The notes: generated by a model from the sequence alone, not told the origin. A DNA stretch of 64,000 bases from Oscillospiraceae bacterium (GCA_900752435.1 CAADVD010000010.1:68420-132419); one strand, 5' to 3'. Positions 42,861 through 51,847 are shown, counted from the first letter of the stretch. Made by a program: numbers and translations.

Positions 42861-43811
42861 TCAAATCAGCGCCAACACCTTCAGCACATACAGCCCTGCT
42901 GTAATCGTCACTGCCGCGCCCAGCGTGGTTACCACAATGATGCTCGCTGACAGCACGCTGTCATTTCCCATGTTTTTGGCCATGATGTAACAGCTTGCCG
43001 TGGACGGTGCGCCCAGCATGATGAGCAGGGTCACCAAATGCTGTCCGCGGAATCCCATCAATACCGCCAACGGCAAAAACACCAGCGGCTGAAACACCAG
43101 CTTAATCAGACTTCCCCAAATTGTCGGTTTGATTTTGGCCAGTGCCTGTTTTCCCTCAAACGCCGCTCCAATGGCGATCAGCGCCAGCGGCGTGGCAATG
43201 GCGGAAAACTGCCCAAGGGTCTTGTCCACCATCTCTGGAAACTCCACTTGAAAAAATGAAAACGGCAGTCCAACCAGAATCGCCAGAATAATCGGGTTTT
43301 TGCAAATGTTGATGCAGGCTTTTTTGATGGAATCCTTGCCGGAGCCAGTGCGGTCACTGGAACGAAGCGTGAGCACAATGACGGAAAAAATATTGTACAG
43401 CGGCACACATCCAATGATCATCAGCGGAGCCAAACCGGCGTTGCCGTAAATGTTCTGCATAAAAGCCACGCCCAGCACCGCCGCACTGCCGCGAAAGGAA
43501 CCCTGTACAAAACTCCCGATGGATTCCGGACATTTTTTCATACACCGCTCGGCAAAAAACCACACGACGAAAAAGCAAACGGTCGTCACAACAGCGCAAA
43601 ACAGAAAAAAACGCCATTCAAACACCTCGCGGATATTCATGCTTTTAATATCACAAAACAGCAAAATCGGCAAGGTAACCTTAAAATTAAATTTGTTCGA
43701 CACGCTGACAAAATTGTCGTTGAGCATCCCAATTTGCCGGAGAATCCATCCGGCAAGAATCACCACAAACACCGGAATGGTGGCGTTGAGACTATAAATT
43801 AAATTTTCCAT
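42861..43811 (-). CDS. AEC family transporter
   Basis: This is a 316-residue polytopic membrane protein of the auxin efflux carrier family. ATIPVFVVILAGWILRQIGM opens it, LPILLFCDI and the helix-breaking GSFRGSAAVLGVAF block follow, and about ten helices are seen. Bacterial members export or import dicarboxylates such as malate; the substrate is unknown here. It is monocistronic. Confidence 0.88.
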   Translation of the reverse strand: MENLIYSLNATIPVFVVILAGWILRQIGMLNDNFVSVSNKFNFKVTLPILLFCDIKSMNIREVFEWRFFLFCAVVTTVCFFVVWFFAERCMKKCPESIGSFVQGSFRGSAAVLGVAFMQNIYGNAGLAPLMIIGCVPLYNIFSVIVLTLRSSDRTGSGKDSIKKACINICKNPIILAILVGLPFSFFQVEFPEMVDKTLGQFSAIATPLALIAIGAAFEGKQALAKIKPTIWGSLIKLVFQPLVFLPLAVLMGFRGQHLVTLLIMLGAPSTASCYIMAKNMGNDSVLSASIIVVTTLGAAVTITAGLYVLKVLALI

Positions 43812-43912
43812 TGTTTCTCCTTATTTTTCAACATTTTCTTACGCGTTTGGTTGATCCCTTCGTCCTCGCTTGATTTCCGCTAAATCGGTGCCTTAGGCGC
43901 ACAATGTATGCC

Positions 43913-44428
43913 CTACGAAATCACATAAATTCCATGTTCCATTTCTTTTCCGCGATACACTTTCATCAAACTGCCAATCTTTTTCATTCCCAATTTTTCA
44001 GCAACCGCAATCGAAGGAAAATTGTTGTACTTAATCAGCGCATACACAGAATCCACGCCCAAACGATGCTTGGCGTATGCAATCAGAGCCTTTGCGCCTT
44101 CAAAAGCAAAGCCTTGACCGAAGCAATCGTGTTTTAACATATAGCAAACTTCCACCACCTGCTCTTGATTGACGATACAGAGGTGAAGCCCCATCTGTCC
44201 AACCACTCTTCCCGTTGCCTTTTCAACCGCAAGCAAATAACCCAGTTTGTCTTCCAAATAGCATCGCTCTTGCTTTTTGATCCATTCCGTGACCTCGTCG
44301 TCGGTAAACGCGTGTTCCCAAGCAGCCATGACCCGTTCGTCCTGCAGCATGGCCGCCACTTCTTCCCAATCGTCCTCGGTCATTCGCCGGAACAGCAGTC
44401 TTTTTGTTTCCAAAAGTGCATCCTTCAT
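43913..44428 (-). CDS. GNAT family acetyltransferase (RimJ/RimL-like)
   Basis: This is a 171-residue acetyltransferase of the Acetyltransf_3 type. ETKRLLFRRMTEDDWEEV is the usual N-terminus, CFGQGFAFEGAKALI the CoA-binding region and NNFPSIAVAEKLGM the C-terminal motif. Members acetylate ribosomal proteins, amino acids or antibiotics; the target is unknown. The ATG was chosen over an in-frame TTG further upstream. Confidence 0.88.
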   Translation of the reverse strand: MKDALLETKRLLFRRMTEDDWEEVAAMLQDERVMAAWEHAFTDDEVTEWIKKQERCYLEDKLGYLLAVEKATGRVVGQMGLHLCIVNQEQVVEVCYMLKHDCFGQGFAFEGAKALIAYAKHRLGVDSVYALIKYNNFPSIAVAEKLGMKKIGSLMKVYRGKEMEHGIYVIS

Positions 44429-44543
44429 CAATGTTGTCTTTCCTCTCAAAATGTCTCTTGCTTATTAGTATATGCAGTTTTACAAAACTTGTCAAATTGA
44501 ATGCACATGACGTCACAGTGTAAATCTTTTGTGAATTCTTCAG

Positions 44544-44571
44544 AAAAGTTGCACGTTCGCGTGCAACTTTT
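44544..44571. repeat. 28-bp palindrome with TTCG loop
   Basis: The 12-bp perfect arms AAAAGTTGCACG (44544-44555) and CGTGCAACTTTT (44560-44571) flank TTCG. The core matches the inverted repeat at 19568-19605, so this is probably a dispersed chromosomal repeat. It stands about 115 bp upstream of the GNAT gene, away from any stop codon. Confidence 0.75.
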
Positions 44572-44649
44572 GCCCTAAAATGAGGGTATAGTGAAAGGGA
44601 AAATGCGCAGCAACGATGTGAAATTTCTCACAGAAGTAATGTGCAACCC

Positions 44650-44694
44650 GTAAAAAGCAAAACTATCGCCCCAACTTTCATGGATGCGATAGTT
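44650..44694 (-). terminator. Terminator of the FtsX-like gene
   Basis: The arms AACTATCGC (44661-44669) and GCGATAGTT (44686-44694) are followed on the minus strand by TTTTGCTTTTT. Confidence 0.8.
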
Positions 44695-44712
44695 TGCAGT
44701 TTCTATTTTCAA

Positions 44713-47700
44713 TTAGTCCACGGATTTTAAGCTTTCCACCATGGAAATGTTTCGGAGCTTTTTCCCCATCACCAGATTGACAATGATCGCAAACACCAGC
44801 GTGAGCAGTGCCGCATAGACAAAGCTCATCGGCTGAACCTGCCGCCCGAACATCACCATTTCAACCTCCACGGTCTGAATCACAAACGAGTGCATCACCA
44901 CGCCCAGTGCCAACCCAAGCAGACATCCAATCACAGTCAGTACACTGGTTTCACGGTACACATACGCGCTGACTTCCTTGTCATAGAAACCGAGCACCTT
45001 AATTGTGGCGATTTCGCGCACACGCTCGGTGACGTTGATGTTGGTTAGATTGTAGAGCACCACAAACGCAAGCAATCCGGAGCACACAATGATGACCAAA
45101 ATAACATAGTCCAAGCTATCAATCATGGTATTGAACGATTCGCTCAAGTTATCGGTGAAGTCCACAGACCCTACATCGTCCTGCTCCAGCAATGCATCTG
45201 TAATGGTCTGTTGACTGGCTTCATCTTGGGCGCACACCGCGACAATCTGATTGTAGAGCGGCGCATCTCCAGTGATCTGCTCGTACAGCGCCGGGGGCAG
45301 GTACACGCAATGCGAAAAGTAATGCTCGGTAATGGCATCCACTTGAAATTCCACCCGTTCGTTCTGGCTGTTTTTAATCGAAAACGTATCGCCAACGGAT
45401 AAGTTCAGCAGTTTGGCCAATTTTTCCGTAATCACAACGGAATCCTCTCCAAACGGAATATCCTCATGACCACGCCGCGTGCGCAGTTTGATAAAATCTT
45501 TCAGCTCATCCGTATGTTCCGGAACAACAATGCTGGCATAGACGGAATCGTCTGCGCCGAACACTTCCGCACTCGTGGAACTCATTTTCAAATAGCGGTC
45601 AATCGCATCGGAATCTGCAAGCAGCTGTTCTGTCTCCGACGATAGGACGCCCTTTTCCTTGAATTCACAAACCATATTATATTGATAAATGTCATCATAC
45701 TGATTCGTCAAAATCCCGGAAACGGAATCCTTGATGCCAAATCCAGTGAGCAGCAGTGCCGTACAGCCGGCAATCCCCACTACAGTCATAATAAGACGCC
45801 GTTTGTACAAGAACAAATTTCGTGCCGTAACCTTCTGCGAAAACTTCATATGCTTCCAAATTGGTTTGATGTGTTCCAACAGAATTCGCTTGCCGGCACG
45901 CGGCGCTTTTGGCAGCATCAGTACCGACGGATTTTCCTTCAACGACGACCAGCATGCTGACACCGCCGCCAGCATCGTACAGCAAGCCGACGCCAGACAT
46001 CCTATCAGCGCAAATTTCCACGGAAATGACCAAATCAAATCTGGACCGGTGTACATGATGCGGTAGGAATTCCAGCACACCACCGGAATGACGTTGCCCA
46101 GTGCAATGGAGCCCAAAATACTGCCGGAAACGGTCGCCAGAGCGGCATAAAGCAGATATTTGAACGCGATTTTTCCTTTGCTGTACCCGAGCGCCTTGTA
46201 AGTACCGATGAGCACGCGCTCTTCATCGACCATGCGCGTCATTGTGGTCAGCGACACCAGCGCCGCTACTAGGAAAAACAGAATCGGCAATACCGTGGAC
46301 AGCGAATCCATGCGATCCGCATCTCCGTCAAAGCTGGCAAAACCGACGTTGCTGTCACGATCCAGCACATACCAAGTGGGCGCTTCAAAATCAGTGATTT
46401 TTTCCCGCTCCTCATCAATTTCGCGCTGACCATCGGCAATTTTCTGCTCGGCTTCTGTTTTGGCGGCTTCGTATTCTTTTCGCCCATCTTCCAGCTGTTT
46501 TTTTGCCTCGGCAAGCTGTGCGCGTCCTTGTTCCAACTCTGTGCGGCCGGAAGCGAGTTCTGCTTCCCCTGCCTGCAAGGCCTCTTTGGACTGCGCAAGC
46601 TGTTGTTCGGCGGCGGCAAACTGTGCCGGCGCCTGTGCGCGCTGGGATTCCAATTCTGCACGGCCGTTTGCCAGCTGTTGACGGGAAGCCTCCAACTGCG
46701 CCATACCGGATTCATACTGTGCCACGGCATTGTCATACTGCGCCAACGCATCTTCCACCTGCGCAAGCTGTGCCTGCAGTTCTTCCATCTGTGCGGTCAG
46801 AGCCGCAACCACTCGGTCTGCGCCGATCAGCTCTGCCCAGTCAGTGGCCTGCTGTAGTTGTGCAATGGTATTGTTGAGCTGTTCTTTCGCGGCTTGGGCT
46901 TGCTCAATATTGCCGCTCTGTGCATCCAGTTCGGCTTTGGCGGATTCCAACTGCGCCTGTGCTTCGTTGGCTTGTGCTTCACCATCGGCCAACTGCTGTT
47001 CCGCCGCGGCAAACTGCGCCTCGGTGTCGATGCGCTTTTGTGCCAGTTCCTGTACGCCATTGTTGTAGGCGCTCCAGCCGCTTTCAATTTCTGCGGCCGC
47101 AGATTGCAGTTGTTGTTCTGCCGTCGCCAGCTTCTGCTCATTTTCCGCAATTTCACGTTCCCCGTCGGCTAACTTTTGCGCCGCATCGGCCAACTGCTTA
47201 TTGGCGTCTGCTTTGGAGCTATCCAGCTTTTGTTGGGCCTCGTCGAGCTGTTGATTGACCAAATCACGCAATTCCTGAACTCGGATTTGAGCACGATCGT
47301 TGGCCAGTTCTTCCAGACTCCGTACCACATCATCCACCGTTTCCTGATAGTCGTCGGAAAAGGCATCCAGCTCCCGCGCTCCGTCCACGGTGGCGTAAAG
47401 ATTGGTGTAATAGGGCTGGCAAAAATCCTCCTCCGGCACATACATGTAATTGTCAATGCTTCCTAAGCCATTGTTGGCTTCCCCTAAGCTAAAGGATAAA
47501 TAATAAGGCGTCTTTACAATGCCCACCACGGTGTACGTCTGCACCGAAAGATTGTCATCCAAAATTCCTTCTGGATCTTCTAATGTCAGCGTTTGCCCAA
47601 GCAGAGTGGGAACGCCCTCCAAATCCATCTCGTTGATGACGCACTCTCCCGAACGTTCCGGCATCCGTCCTTCTTTTAAAACGGGCTGATTGAGATAGTC

Positions 47701-48054
47701 TTGCGACGAGGTATCCATGTCCTTTGGCAATGAATGAATGCGCACGACGCACTCCTTATCGTTCAGCGTCACCAAAGTATCCGCTAAATAACCCGGCATT
47801 ACCGCTTGAATTCCATCGGTATCGCGGATGGCTTCGACATCCCCTTCCGTAAAGCCCATGGTGGAAAGCAGCTGCAAATCCATCATTTGCTGTTCATCGG
47901 CATAGGCATCAACGGTAGCGCGCATGTGAGGCGCGGTGGTGCGCAGGCCGGTGTAAAACCCTGACCCGAGCGCCACGATGGCGGCTATGGCCAAAAATCG
48001 ACTCATGGAATGCGTAATGGAGCGGAAAACATCCTTGCTGAATGCTTTTTTCAT
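44713..48054 (-). CDS. FtsX-like ABC permease with long extracytoplasmic coiled coil
   Basis: This is a 1113-residue MacB/FtsX-type permease. The first transmembrane helix is at about 18-38. A large outer domain contains a coiled coil of about 320 residues (roughly 245-565) rich in Gln, Ala, Glu and Leu, with repeats such as AAEQQLAD. Two FtsX permease modules of three or four helices follow (from about 590 and about 1000). Such proteins usually pair with an ABC ATPase for peptide or lipid handling, but none is next to it. AAAGG-type sequence precedes the ATG. Confidence 0.88.
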   Translation of the reverse strand: MKKAFSKDVFRSITHSMSRFLAIAAIVALGSGFYTGLRTTAPHMRATVDAYADEQQMMDLQLLSTMGFTEGDVEAIRDTDGIQAVMPGYLADTLVTLNDKECVVRIHSLPKDMDTSSQDYLNQPVLKEGRMPERSGECVINEMDLEGVPTLLGQTLTLEDPEGILDDNLSVQTYTVVGIVKTPYYLSFSLGEANNGLGSIDNYMYVPEEDFCQPYYTNLYATVDGARELDAFSDDYQETVDDVVRSLEELANDRAQIRVQELRDLVNQQLDEAQQKLDSSKADANKQLADAAQKLADGEREIAENEQKLATAEQQLQSAAAEIESGWSAYNNGVQELAQKRIDTEAQFAAAEQQLADGEAQANEAQAQLESAKAELDAQSGNIEQAQAAKEQLNNTIAQLQQATDWAELIGADRVVAALTAQMEELQAQLAQVEDALAQYDNAVAQYESGMAQLEASRQQLANGRAELESQRAQAPAQFAAAEQQLAQSKEALQAGEAELASGRTELEQGRAQLAEAKKQLEDGRKEYEAAKTEAEQKIADGQREIDEEREKITDFEAPTWYVLDRDSNVGFASFDGDADRMDSLSTVLPILFFLVAALVSLTTMTRMVDEERVLIGTYKALGYSKGKIAFKYLLYAALATVSGSILGSIALGNVIPVVCWNSYRIMYTGPDLIWSFPWKFALIGCLASACCTMLAAVSACWSSLKENPSVLMLPKAPRAGKRILLEHIKPIWKHMKFSQKVTARNLFLYKRRLIMTVVGIAGCTALLLTGFGIKDSVSGILTNQYDDIYQYNMVCEFKEKGVLSSETEQLLADSDAIDRYLKMSSTSAEVFGADDSVYASIVVPEHTDELKDFIKLRTRRGHEDIPFGEDSVVITEKLAKLLNLSVGDTFSIKNSQNERVEFQVDAITEHYFSHCVYLPPALYEQITGDAPLYNQIVAVCAQDEASQQTITDALLEQDDVGSVDFTDNLSESFNTMIDSLDYVILVIIVCSGLLAFVVLYNLTNINVTERVREIATIKVLGFYDKEVSAYVYRETSVLTVIGCLLGLALGVVMHSFVIQTVEVEMVMFGRQVQPMSFVYAALLTLVFAIIVNLVMGKKLRNISMVESLKSVD

Positions 48055-48197
48055 CCGGTTCGCCCTTTCTGTTTCTGATTGTTTCTTGCATTTCTTCTGT
48101 AATTTTGCAAAGTTTTTCTTTTTATCATTATAGCATAAAATGGATTTGAAAACGCGAACAAAATGTAACGGAATAGAGAATAATTCAAAGGCGCAAT

Positions 48198-48226
48198 TTG
48201 CGTTTTGCCGCTAAACATGGTATTCT
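48198..48226 (+). promoter_or_regulatory. Promoter of the small hydrophobic peptide gene
   Basis: TTGCGT (48198-48203) and TATTCT (48221-48226) are 17 bp apart, giving a start near 48233 and a leader of about 58 nt. Confidence 0.6.
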
Positions 48227-48290
48227 TAGTCTAAGGTGTTACCTGACACGGTAGGCGGTTTAATCTTGCCCCAGAAATGGGGTGTGCCCT

Positions 48291-48389
48291 ATGGATAACG
48301 ATTACATATGGATTTTGCTTATACTTTTAGTCGTATACAGAATACTAAGTGATTCCAACTCCAATGGGAGAAACAATAAAAAAAGATAA
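48291..48389 (+). CDS. Small hydrophobic peptide, candidate type I toxin
   Basis: This 32-residue peptide starts MDNDYIWILLILLVVYRIL and ends in a polar basic tail (NGRNNKKR), so it has one membrane helix (about 5-19) and a charged C-terminus, like type I toxins. It is too short for routine gene calling. The ribosome site GGGGTG lies 6 nt before the ATG and can be masked by CCCC in a local hairpin (48269-48282). The leader can also pair with the 3' region at three places. An antisense RNA overlaps the 3' end. I do not recognise the peptide as a known toxin family. Confidence 0.65.
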   Translation: MDNDYIWILLILLVVYRILSDSNSNGRNNKKR

Positions 48390-48466
48390 CCGCCCTCTAG
48401 CCTAAATGGTGCGGTTATCTCTTAACTAAAACCTGGGGCGAACCGTCTATCGGTAACGCCTTTTGT
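48378..48466 (-). ncRNA. Antisense RNA, candidate antitoxin
   Basis: It is predicted to run from about 48466 to 48378 on the minus strand, roughly 90 nt. It has a near-consensus promoter upstream and ends in the hairpin GATAACCGC / GCGGTTATC (48411-48419 with 48385-48393) followed by seven T residues. It is fully complementary to the 3' untranslated region of the peptide mRNA, including its stop codon. Its 5' part also resembles the peptide mRNA leader. Confidence 0.65.
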
Positions 48467-48475
48467 ATTTTTAGT
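48436..48475 (+). terminator. Terminator of the small peptide mRNA
   Basis: GGCG...CCG (48436-48444) pairs with CGG...CGCC (48451-48460) around TCTAT with a small internal loop, then TTTTGTATTTTT. Confidence 0.6.
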
Positions 48476-48501
48476 ATACCCTGTTTTTAAAAAAATGTCA
48501 A
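48473..48501 (-). promoter_or_regulatory. Promoter of the antisense RNA
   Basis: On the minus strand, TTGACA (48496-48501) and TATACT (48473-48478) are 17 bp apart, a better match to consensus than the peptide promoter. Confidence 0.8.
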
Positions 48502-48537
48502 TCCGTTTACCGCATACCGGTTCAACTTCTCAAGCAC

Positions 48538-49458
48538 TTAGTTGCCGTCTTTTAAAATTTCCTCTTTGCGCGCCAAAACATCGCCGTGCAGCAGTTCATC
48601 AAAAAAGGTTTCTTCCCCGACGCGGTCAAGCAAAGCCGCCAAACGTTCCTTTGGCTGTCCCTTTTCGCGGAACAGAAGCATGGTCTTTTCAATCATATCC
48701 AGCGCTTCCTCTTCCGTATACACGCCCGGAAGCATTGAGCCATGGCGGGTCTTTTTGCCCCAGCGGCCACCAATGAAAATGCGGAACGCTTTGGTTCCCG
48801 GCTTGACGGCATGGAAGTAGCATTTGCCGACACAGCGGCCGCAGTGGTTGCAAATCTCCGGATTAACGGTCATTTTGCCGTCCACCACACTGGCCGCACC
48901 CATCGGGCAGTTGAGCTCAATGGCACACTTTTTACAGCCGCGGCAGAGTTCTTTATCAAATTCGGAATAATGCACGCCCATCAGACCAAAATCATTTAAA
49001 TCCGGTTTCACACAGTTGTTTGGACAGCCGCCCACGGCAATTTTGAATTTGTGCGGCAATTTCACATTTTCATAACCGACAAAAAAACGATCGTGAATTT
49101 TTTCCGCAATTGCCTGCGTATCGCAGTTGCCAAACTTGCAGACCGTTCCCTTACACGCTACCACAGGACGAACTTTGTCTCCGGTTCCGCCGGTTACCAT
49201 GCCTTCTTGAGCAATGTAGTTCTGTGCAGCTTCAATATCTTCGTATTGAATTGCCGGAATTTCAACGGTCAAACGAGTGGTCAGTGCAAGAGTGCCGTTG
49301 CCCCATTTATCCGCAACTTCGGATAGATTTTTCCACTGTGCCGCTGTCAGTACGCCGTTTTTTGTCAGCACACGCATGGAAAAGCCATCATTTGTCGTAT
49401 TTTTCAAAAACCCCATCGCTTTAACACGCCGAATATCTGCCGGTTTTAAATCTGCCAT
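48538..49458 (-). CDS. Siroheme/4Fe-4S sulfite reductase-like protein (AsrC/Fsr-like)
   Basis: This 306-residue protein has a nitrite/sulfite reductase ferredoxin-like half domain (SMRVLTKNGVLTAAQW, LALTTRLTVEIPAI), a siroheme-4Fe-4S domain (ACKGTVCKFGNCDT and GGCPNNCVKPDL) and two inserted 4Fe-4S ferredoxin motifs (CRGCKKCAIELNCP and CNHCGRCVGKC). This is the layout of small anaerobic sulfite reductases such as AsrC. It would reduce sulfite to sulfide. It is divergent from a LysR gene and next to hem genes able to supply siroheme. Start MADLKPAD has AGAGG upstream. Nitrite as substrate cannot be excluded. Confidence 0.87.
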   Translation of the reverse strand: MADLKPADIRRVKAMGFLKNTTNDGFSMRVLTKNGVLTAAQWKNLSEVADKWGNGTLALTTRLTVEIPAIQYEDIEAAQNYIAQEGMVTGGTGDKVRPVVACKGTVCKFGNCDTQAIAEKIHDRFFVGYENVKLPHKFKIAVGGCPNNCVKPDLNDFGLMGVHYSEFDKELCRGCKKCAIELNCPMGAASVVDGKMTVNPEICNHCGRCVGKCYFHAVKPGTKAFRIFIGGRWGKKTRHGSMLPGVYTEEEALDMIEKTMLLFREKGQPKERLAALLDRVGEETFFDELLHGDVLARKEEILKDGN

Positions 49459-49536
49459 CTTGATTCCTCTTTCTTTTTCCACATATTTTTCAGAAAATGT
49501 TGAAACTTTGAAAGCCGCCTTAACTTTTCTTTTTAT

Positions 49537-49602
49537 ATTATAGCACTTGCCTTGTGAAAATAAAAATAGTATTATAGAATATAGTTCATAGGCAAAACCT
49601 AT
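49537..49602 (-). promoter_or_regulatory. LysR-type operator and activator-dependent promoter
   Basis: On the minus strand a good TATAAT (49537-49542) has no -35 match, as in activator-dependent promoters. A 15-bp inverted repeat, ATAGGCAAAACCTAT (49588-49602), is centred near -65, the usual LysR recognition position, between the divergent reductase and LysR genes. Confidence 0.65.
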
Positions 49603-49648
49603 CATTTGATTAAAACACATTAGAATTTTCATGATTGGAGATGCAGCG

Positions 49649-50602
49649 ATGACCATTCGCCATTTGCGGATTTTTATTGAGGTGGCGGAAAGCGGAAAAA
49701 TGAGTTTGGCCGCTTCCAAATTCTTTTTGTCCCAACCAACCGTCAGCCAAGTGATTGCAGAATTGGAAAGCCATTATGAGGTACGCTTGTTTGAGCGCTT
49801 GTCCAAACGCCTGCACATCACCAGTGCCGGACGTACCTTACTGGCACAAGCCAAGCAAGTGGTGGCTTCCTTTGACGATTTGGAGCGCACCATGCGGCAG
49901 ACTGGTTCCAAACAGCCGCTCCGCATGGGCGCCAGCGTGACAGTGGGTACTTGTTTGATGAATCGGGTGAGCGATCAGTTTCGCAAGCGGAATTCGGAAG
50001 CGCCGCTTTCGGTGTATGTCAACAACACCAGCGTCATTGAGAAGCAACTGTTGGACAGCGCACTGGACTTGGCGTTGGTAGAAGGGGAAATCAAGAGTCC
50101 TGATTTGGTTGTCACGCCAGTCACGGATGACTATTTGGTATTGGTGTGTTCTGCGGCGCACCCGTTTGCACATCGGGAGGTCATTTGTCCGCAGGAATTG
50201 GGACAGGAGACATTTATCCTGCGCGAAAAGGGCAGCGGAACAAGAGAATTGTTTGAGCAATTTATGGAGGAACAGCACCTTCCGCTTCATGTAGCGTGGG
50301 TGTGCAACAACTCCGAGGCCATCAAAAACGCGGTGCTGGGCAATCAAGGGCTGTCGGTGATCTCGGCGCGTCTGGTGGAGAACGAAATTTTGGAGCAAAA
50401 AATCCATGTGGTGCGCTTACAGGAATGTGTGCAGTATCGGCACTGCATCTGGAAGCGCAATTTCAAGCTGGTGCTGCACAAGGACAAGTATATCACGCCG
50501 GCTGTTTCCGCAATGCGGGAGACGGTGCTGTCCTTCGCGGAGGATGAGGTCGCACAGTGGCTTCCGGCCGTGCCTGCTTTTTATGATGAGGGGGATTCAT
50601 GA
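49649..50602 (+). CDS. LysR family transcriptional regulator
   Basis: This is a 317-residue LysR-type regulator. The N-terminal winged helix covers about 1-60 (MSLAASKFFLSQPTVSQVIAEL), followed by a substrate-binding domain (LRMGASVTVGTCLMN, LALVEGEIKSPDL, EAIKNAVLGNQGLSVIS). The start MTIRHLR has GGAG 8 nt upstream. It is divergent from the sulfite reductase gene and directly abuts hemA, so it probably controls both. It resembles CysL/CbbR-like activators; the inducer is unknown. Confidence 0.92.
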   Translation: MTIRHLRIFIEVAESGKMSLAASKFFLSQPTVSQVIAELESHYEVRLFERLSKRLHITSAGRTLLAQAKQVVASFDDLERTMRQTGSKQPLRMGASVTVGTCLMNRVSDQFRKRNSEAPLSVYVNNTSVIEKQLLDSALDLALVEGEIKSPDLVVTPVTDDYLVLVCSAAHPFAHREVICPQELGQETFILREKGSGTRELFEQFMEEQHLPLHVAWVCNNSEAIKNAVLGNQGLSVISARLVENEILEQKIHVVRLQECVQYRHCIWKRNFKLVLHKDKYITPAVSAMRETVLSFAEDEVAQWLPAVPAFYDEGDS

Positions 50603-51835
50603 GTGAATATTCGGATGATTGGCATTGATTACAATCGGGCTTCCATCGCCGACCGCGAACTGTTTTCGCTGACGCAGACGTATGCGGCTCGAACAGCACA
50701 GGCATTTGTGGAACAGGGATTGTGTGCCGGCTGTGTGGTGCTCTCCACCTGCAACCGCACGGAAATTTGGCTGAGCGCGTGCAGAGAGGACGTTCGGCCG
50801 GTGGACGTGTTTTGCCGAATGAAGCAGGTTGAACCGGCGGAATACACGGCGTATTTTCAGGAGCGCAGCAGTGAAGAGGCGGTGCGGTATCTGTTTTCCT
50901 TGGCCTGCGGACTGGAATCGCAGATTTTTGGAGAGGATCAGATTTTGACGCAGGTAAAACAGGCGCTGACGCTGGCAAGGGAACATCAGTGCGCGGACGC
51001 GGTGCTGGAGGTTCTGTTCCGCCACGCGGTGACCTGCGCGAAACGGGTAAAATCTTCGGTAAGGTTGACGGCACAAAACGCGTCTGTTCCAGCAAGAGCA
51101 ACGGCGCTGTTGGAGGAACAGCTCGGTTGTTTGACTGGCAAACGATGTCTGGTGATTGGCAACGGTGAAATCGGTCGGCTGTGTGCACGGTGCTTAGTGG
51201 ACAAGGGTTGTGCGGTACGCATGACACTGCGGCAGTACAAACGGCAGGATGTGGTGATTCCGATGGGCGTGGATATTTTGCCGTATGAGGAGCGCTTTTC
51301 GGTATTGGGACAAATGGATGTGGTCGTGAGTGCAACGCTCAGTCCGCATTACACGCTGTCGCTGGAACAGGTACGGGATGCGTTGCACGGGCGTTCCGTA
51401 GTTCTGGTCGATTTGGCTGTACCGCGGGACATTGACCCGGCCATCGGAGAATTGGAATCGGTGACGCTGTATGACATGGACAAGCTGGGACTGAAAATGG
51501 ATACGGCCAAATTACCGGCGGTGCAGAAGGCAAACTTGCTGATTGAGGAATATGTGGCGGATTTTGAGCATTGGTATTATTTTAAGGACTATGTGAAGTC
51601 CGTGAAGCGCATCGGCAAGCTGATTGGCAAGGAGACGCGCGGAAAGCTTAAGCCGACGTTCAAGGCCATGGCGTTGGATGAGGTGGAACATGCTCAGCTT
51701 CAAAAGGCGGTGGAAAAGGCTTCGGCAAAAGCGGTGACCAAACTGCTCTACGGGCTGAAAGAAACGCTGGAGCAGGACAAATGGGAGGAGTGCATCCGTG
51801 CATTGGAGCACTCGGCCGAACAGATTCAGAAATAG
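50603..51835 (+). CDS. hemA: Glutamyl-tRNA reductase
   Basis: This 410-residue enzyme starts tetrapyrrole synthesis by reducing Glu-tRNA to glutamate-1-semialdehyde. The catalytic Cys50 lies in LSTCNRTEIW, LACGLESQIFGEDQI is the conserved substrate loop and VIGNGEIGRLCARCL the NADPH-binding loop. The GTG start immediately follows the LysR stop codon, with AGGGGG upstream. It is the first tetrapyrrole gene of a set ending in cobA/hemD. hemL and hemB are not in the window. Confidence 0.95.
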   Translation: MNIRMIGIDYNRASIADRELFSLTQTYAARTAQAFVEQGLCAGCVVLSTCNRTEIWLSACREDVRPVDVFCRMKQVEPAEYTAYFQERSSEEAVRYLFSLACGLESQIFGEDQILTQVKQALTLAREHQCADAVLEVLFRHAVTCAKRVKSSVRLTAQNASVPARATALLEEQLGCLTGKRCLVIGNGEIGRLCARCLVDKGCAVRMTLRQYKRQDVVIPMGVDILPYEERFSVLGQMDVVVSATLSPHYTLSLEQVRDALHGRSVVLVDLAVPRDIDPAIGELESVTLYDMDKLGLKMDTAKLPAVQKANLLIEEYVADFEHWYYFKDYVKSVKRIGKLIGKETRGKLKPTFKAMALDEVEHAQLQKAVEKASAKAVTKLLYGLKETLEQDKWEECIRALEHSAEQIQK

Positions 51836-51847
51836 GAGGGGATTGCG

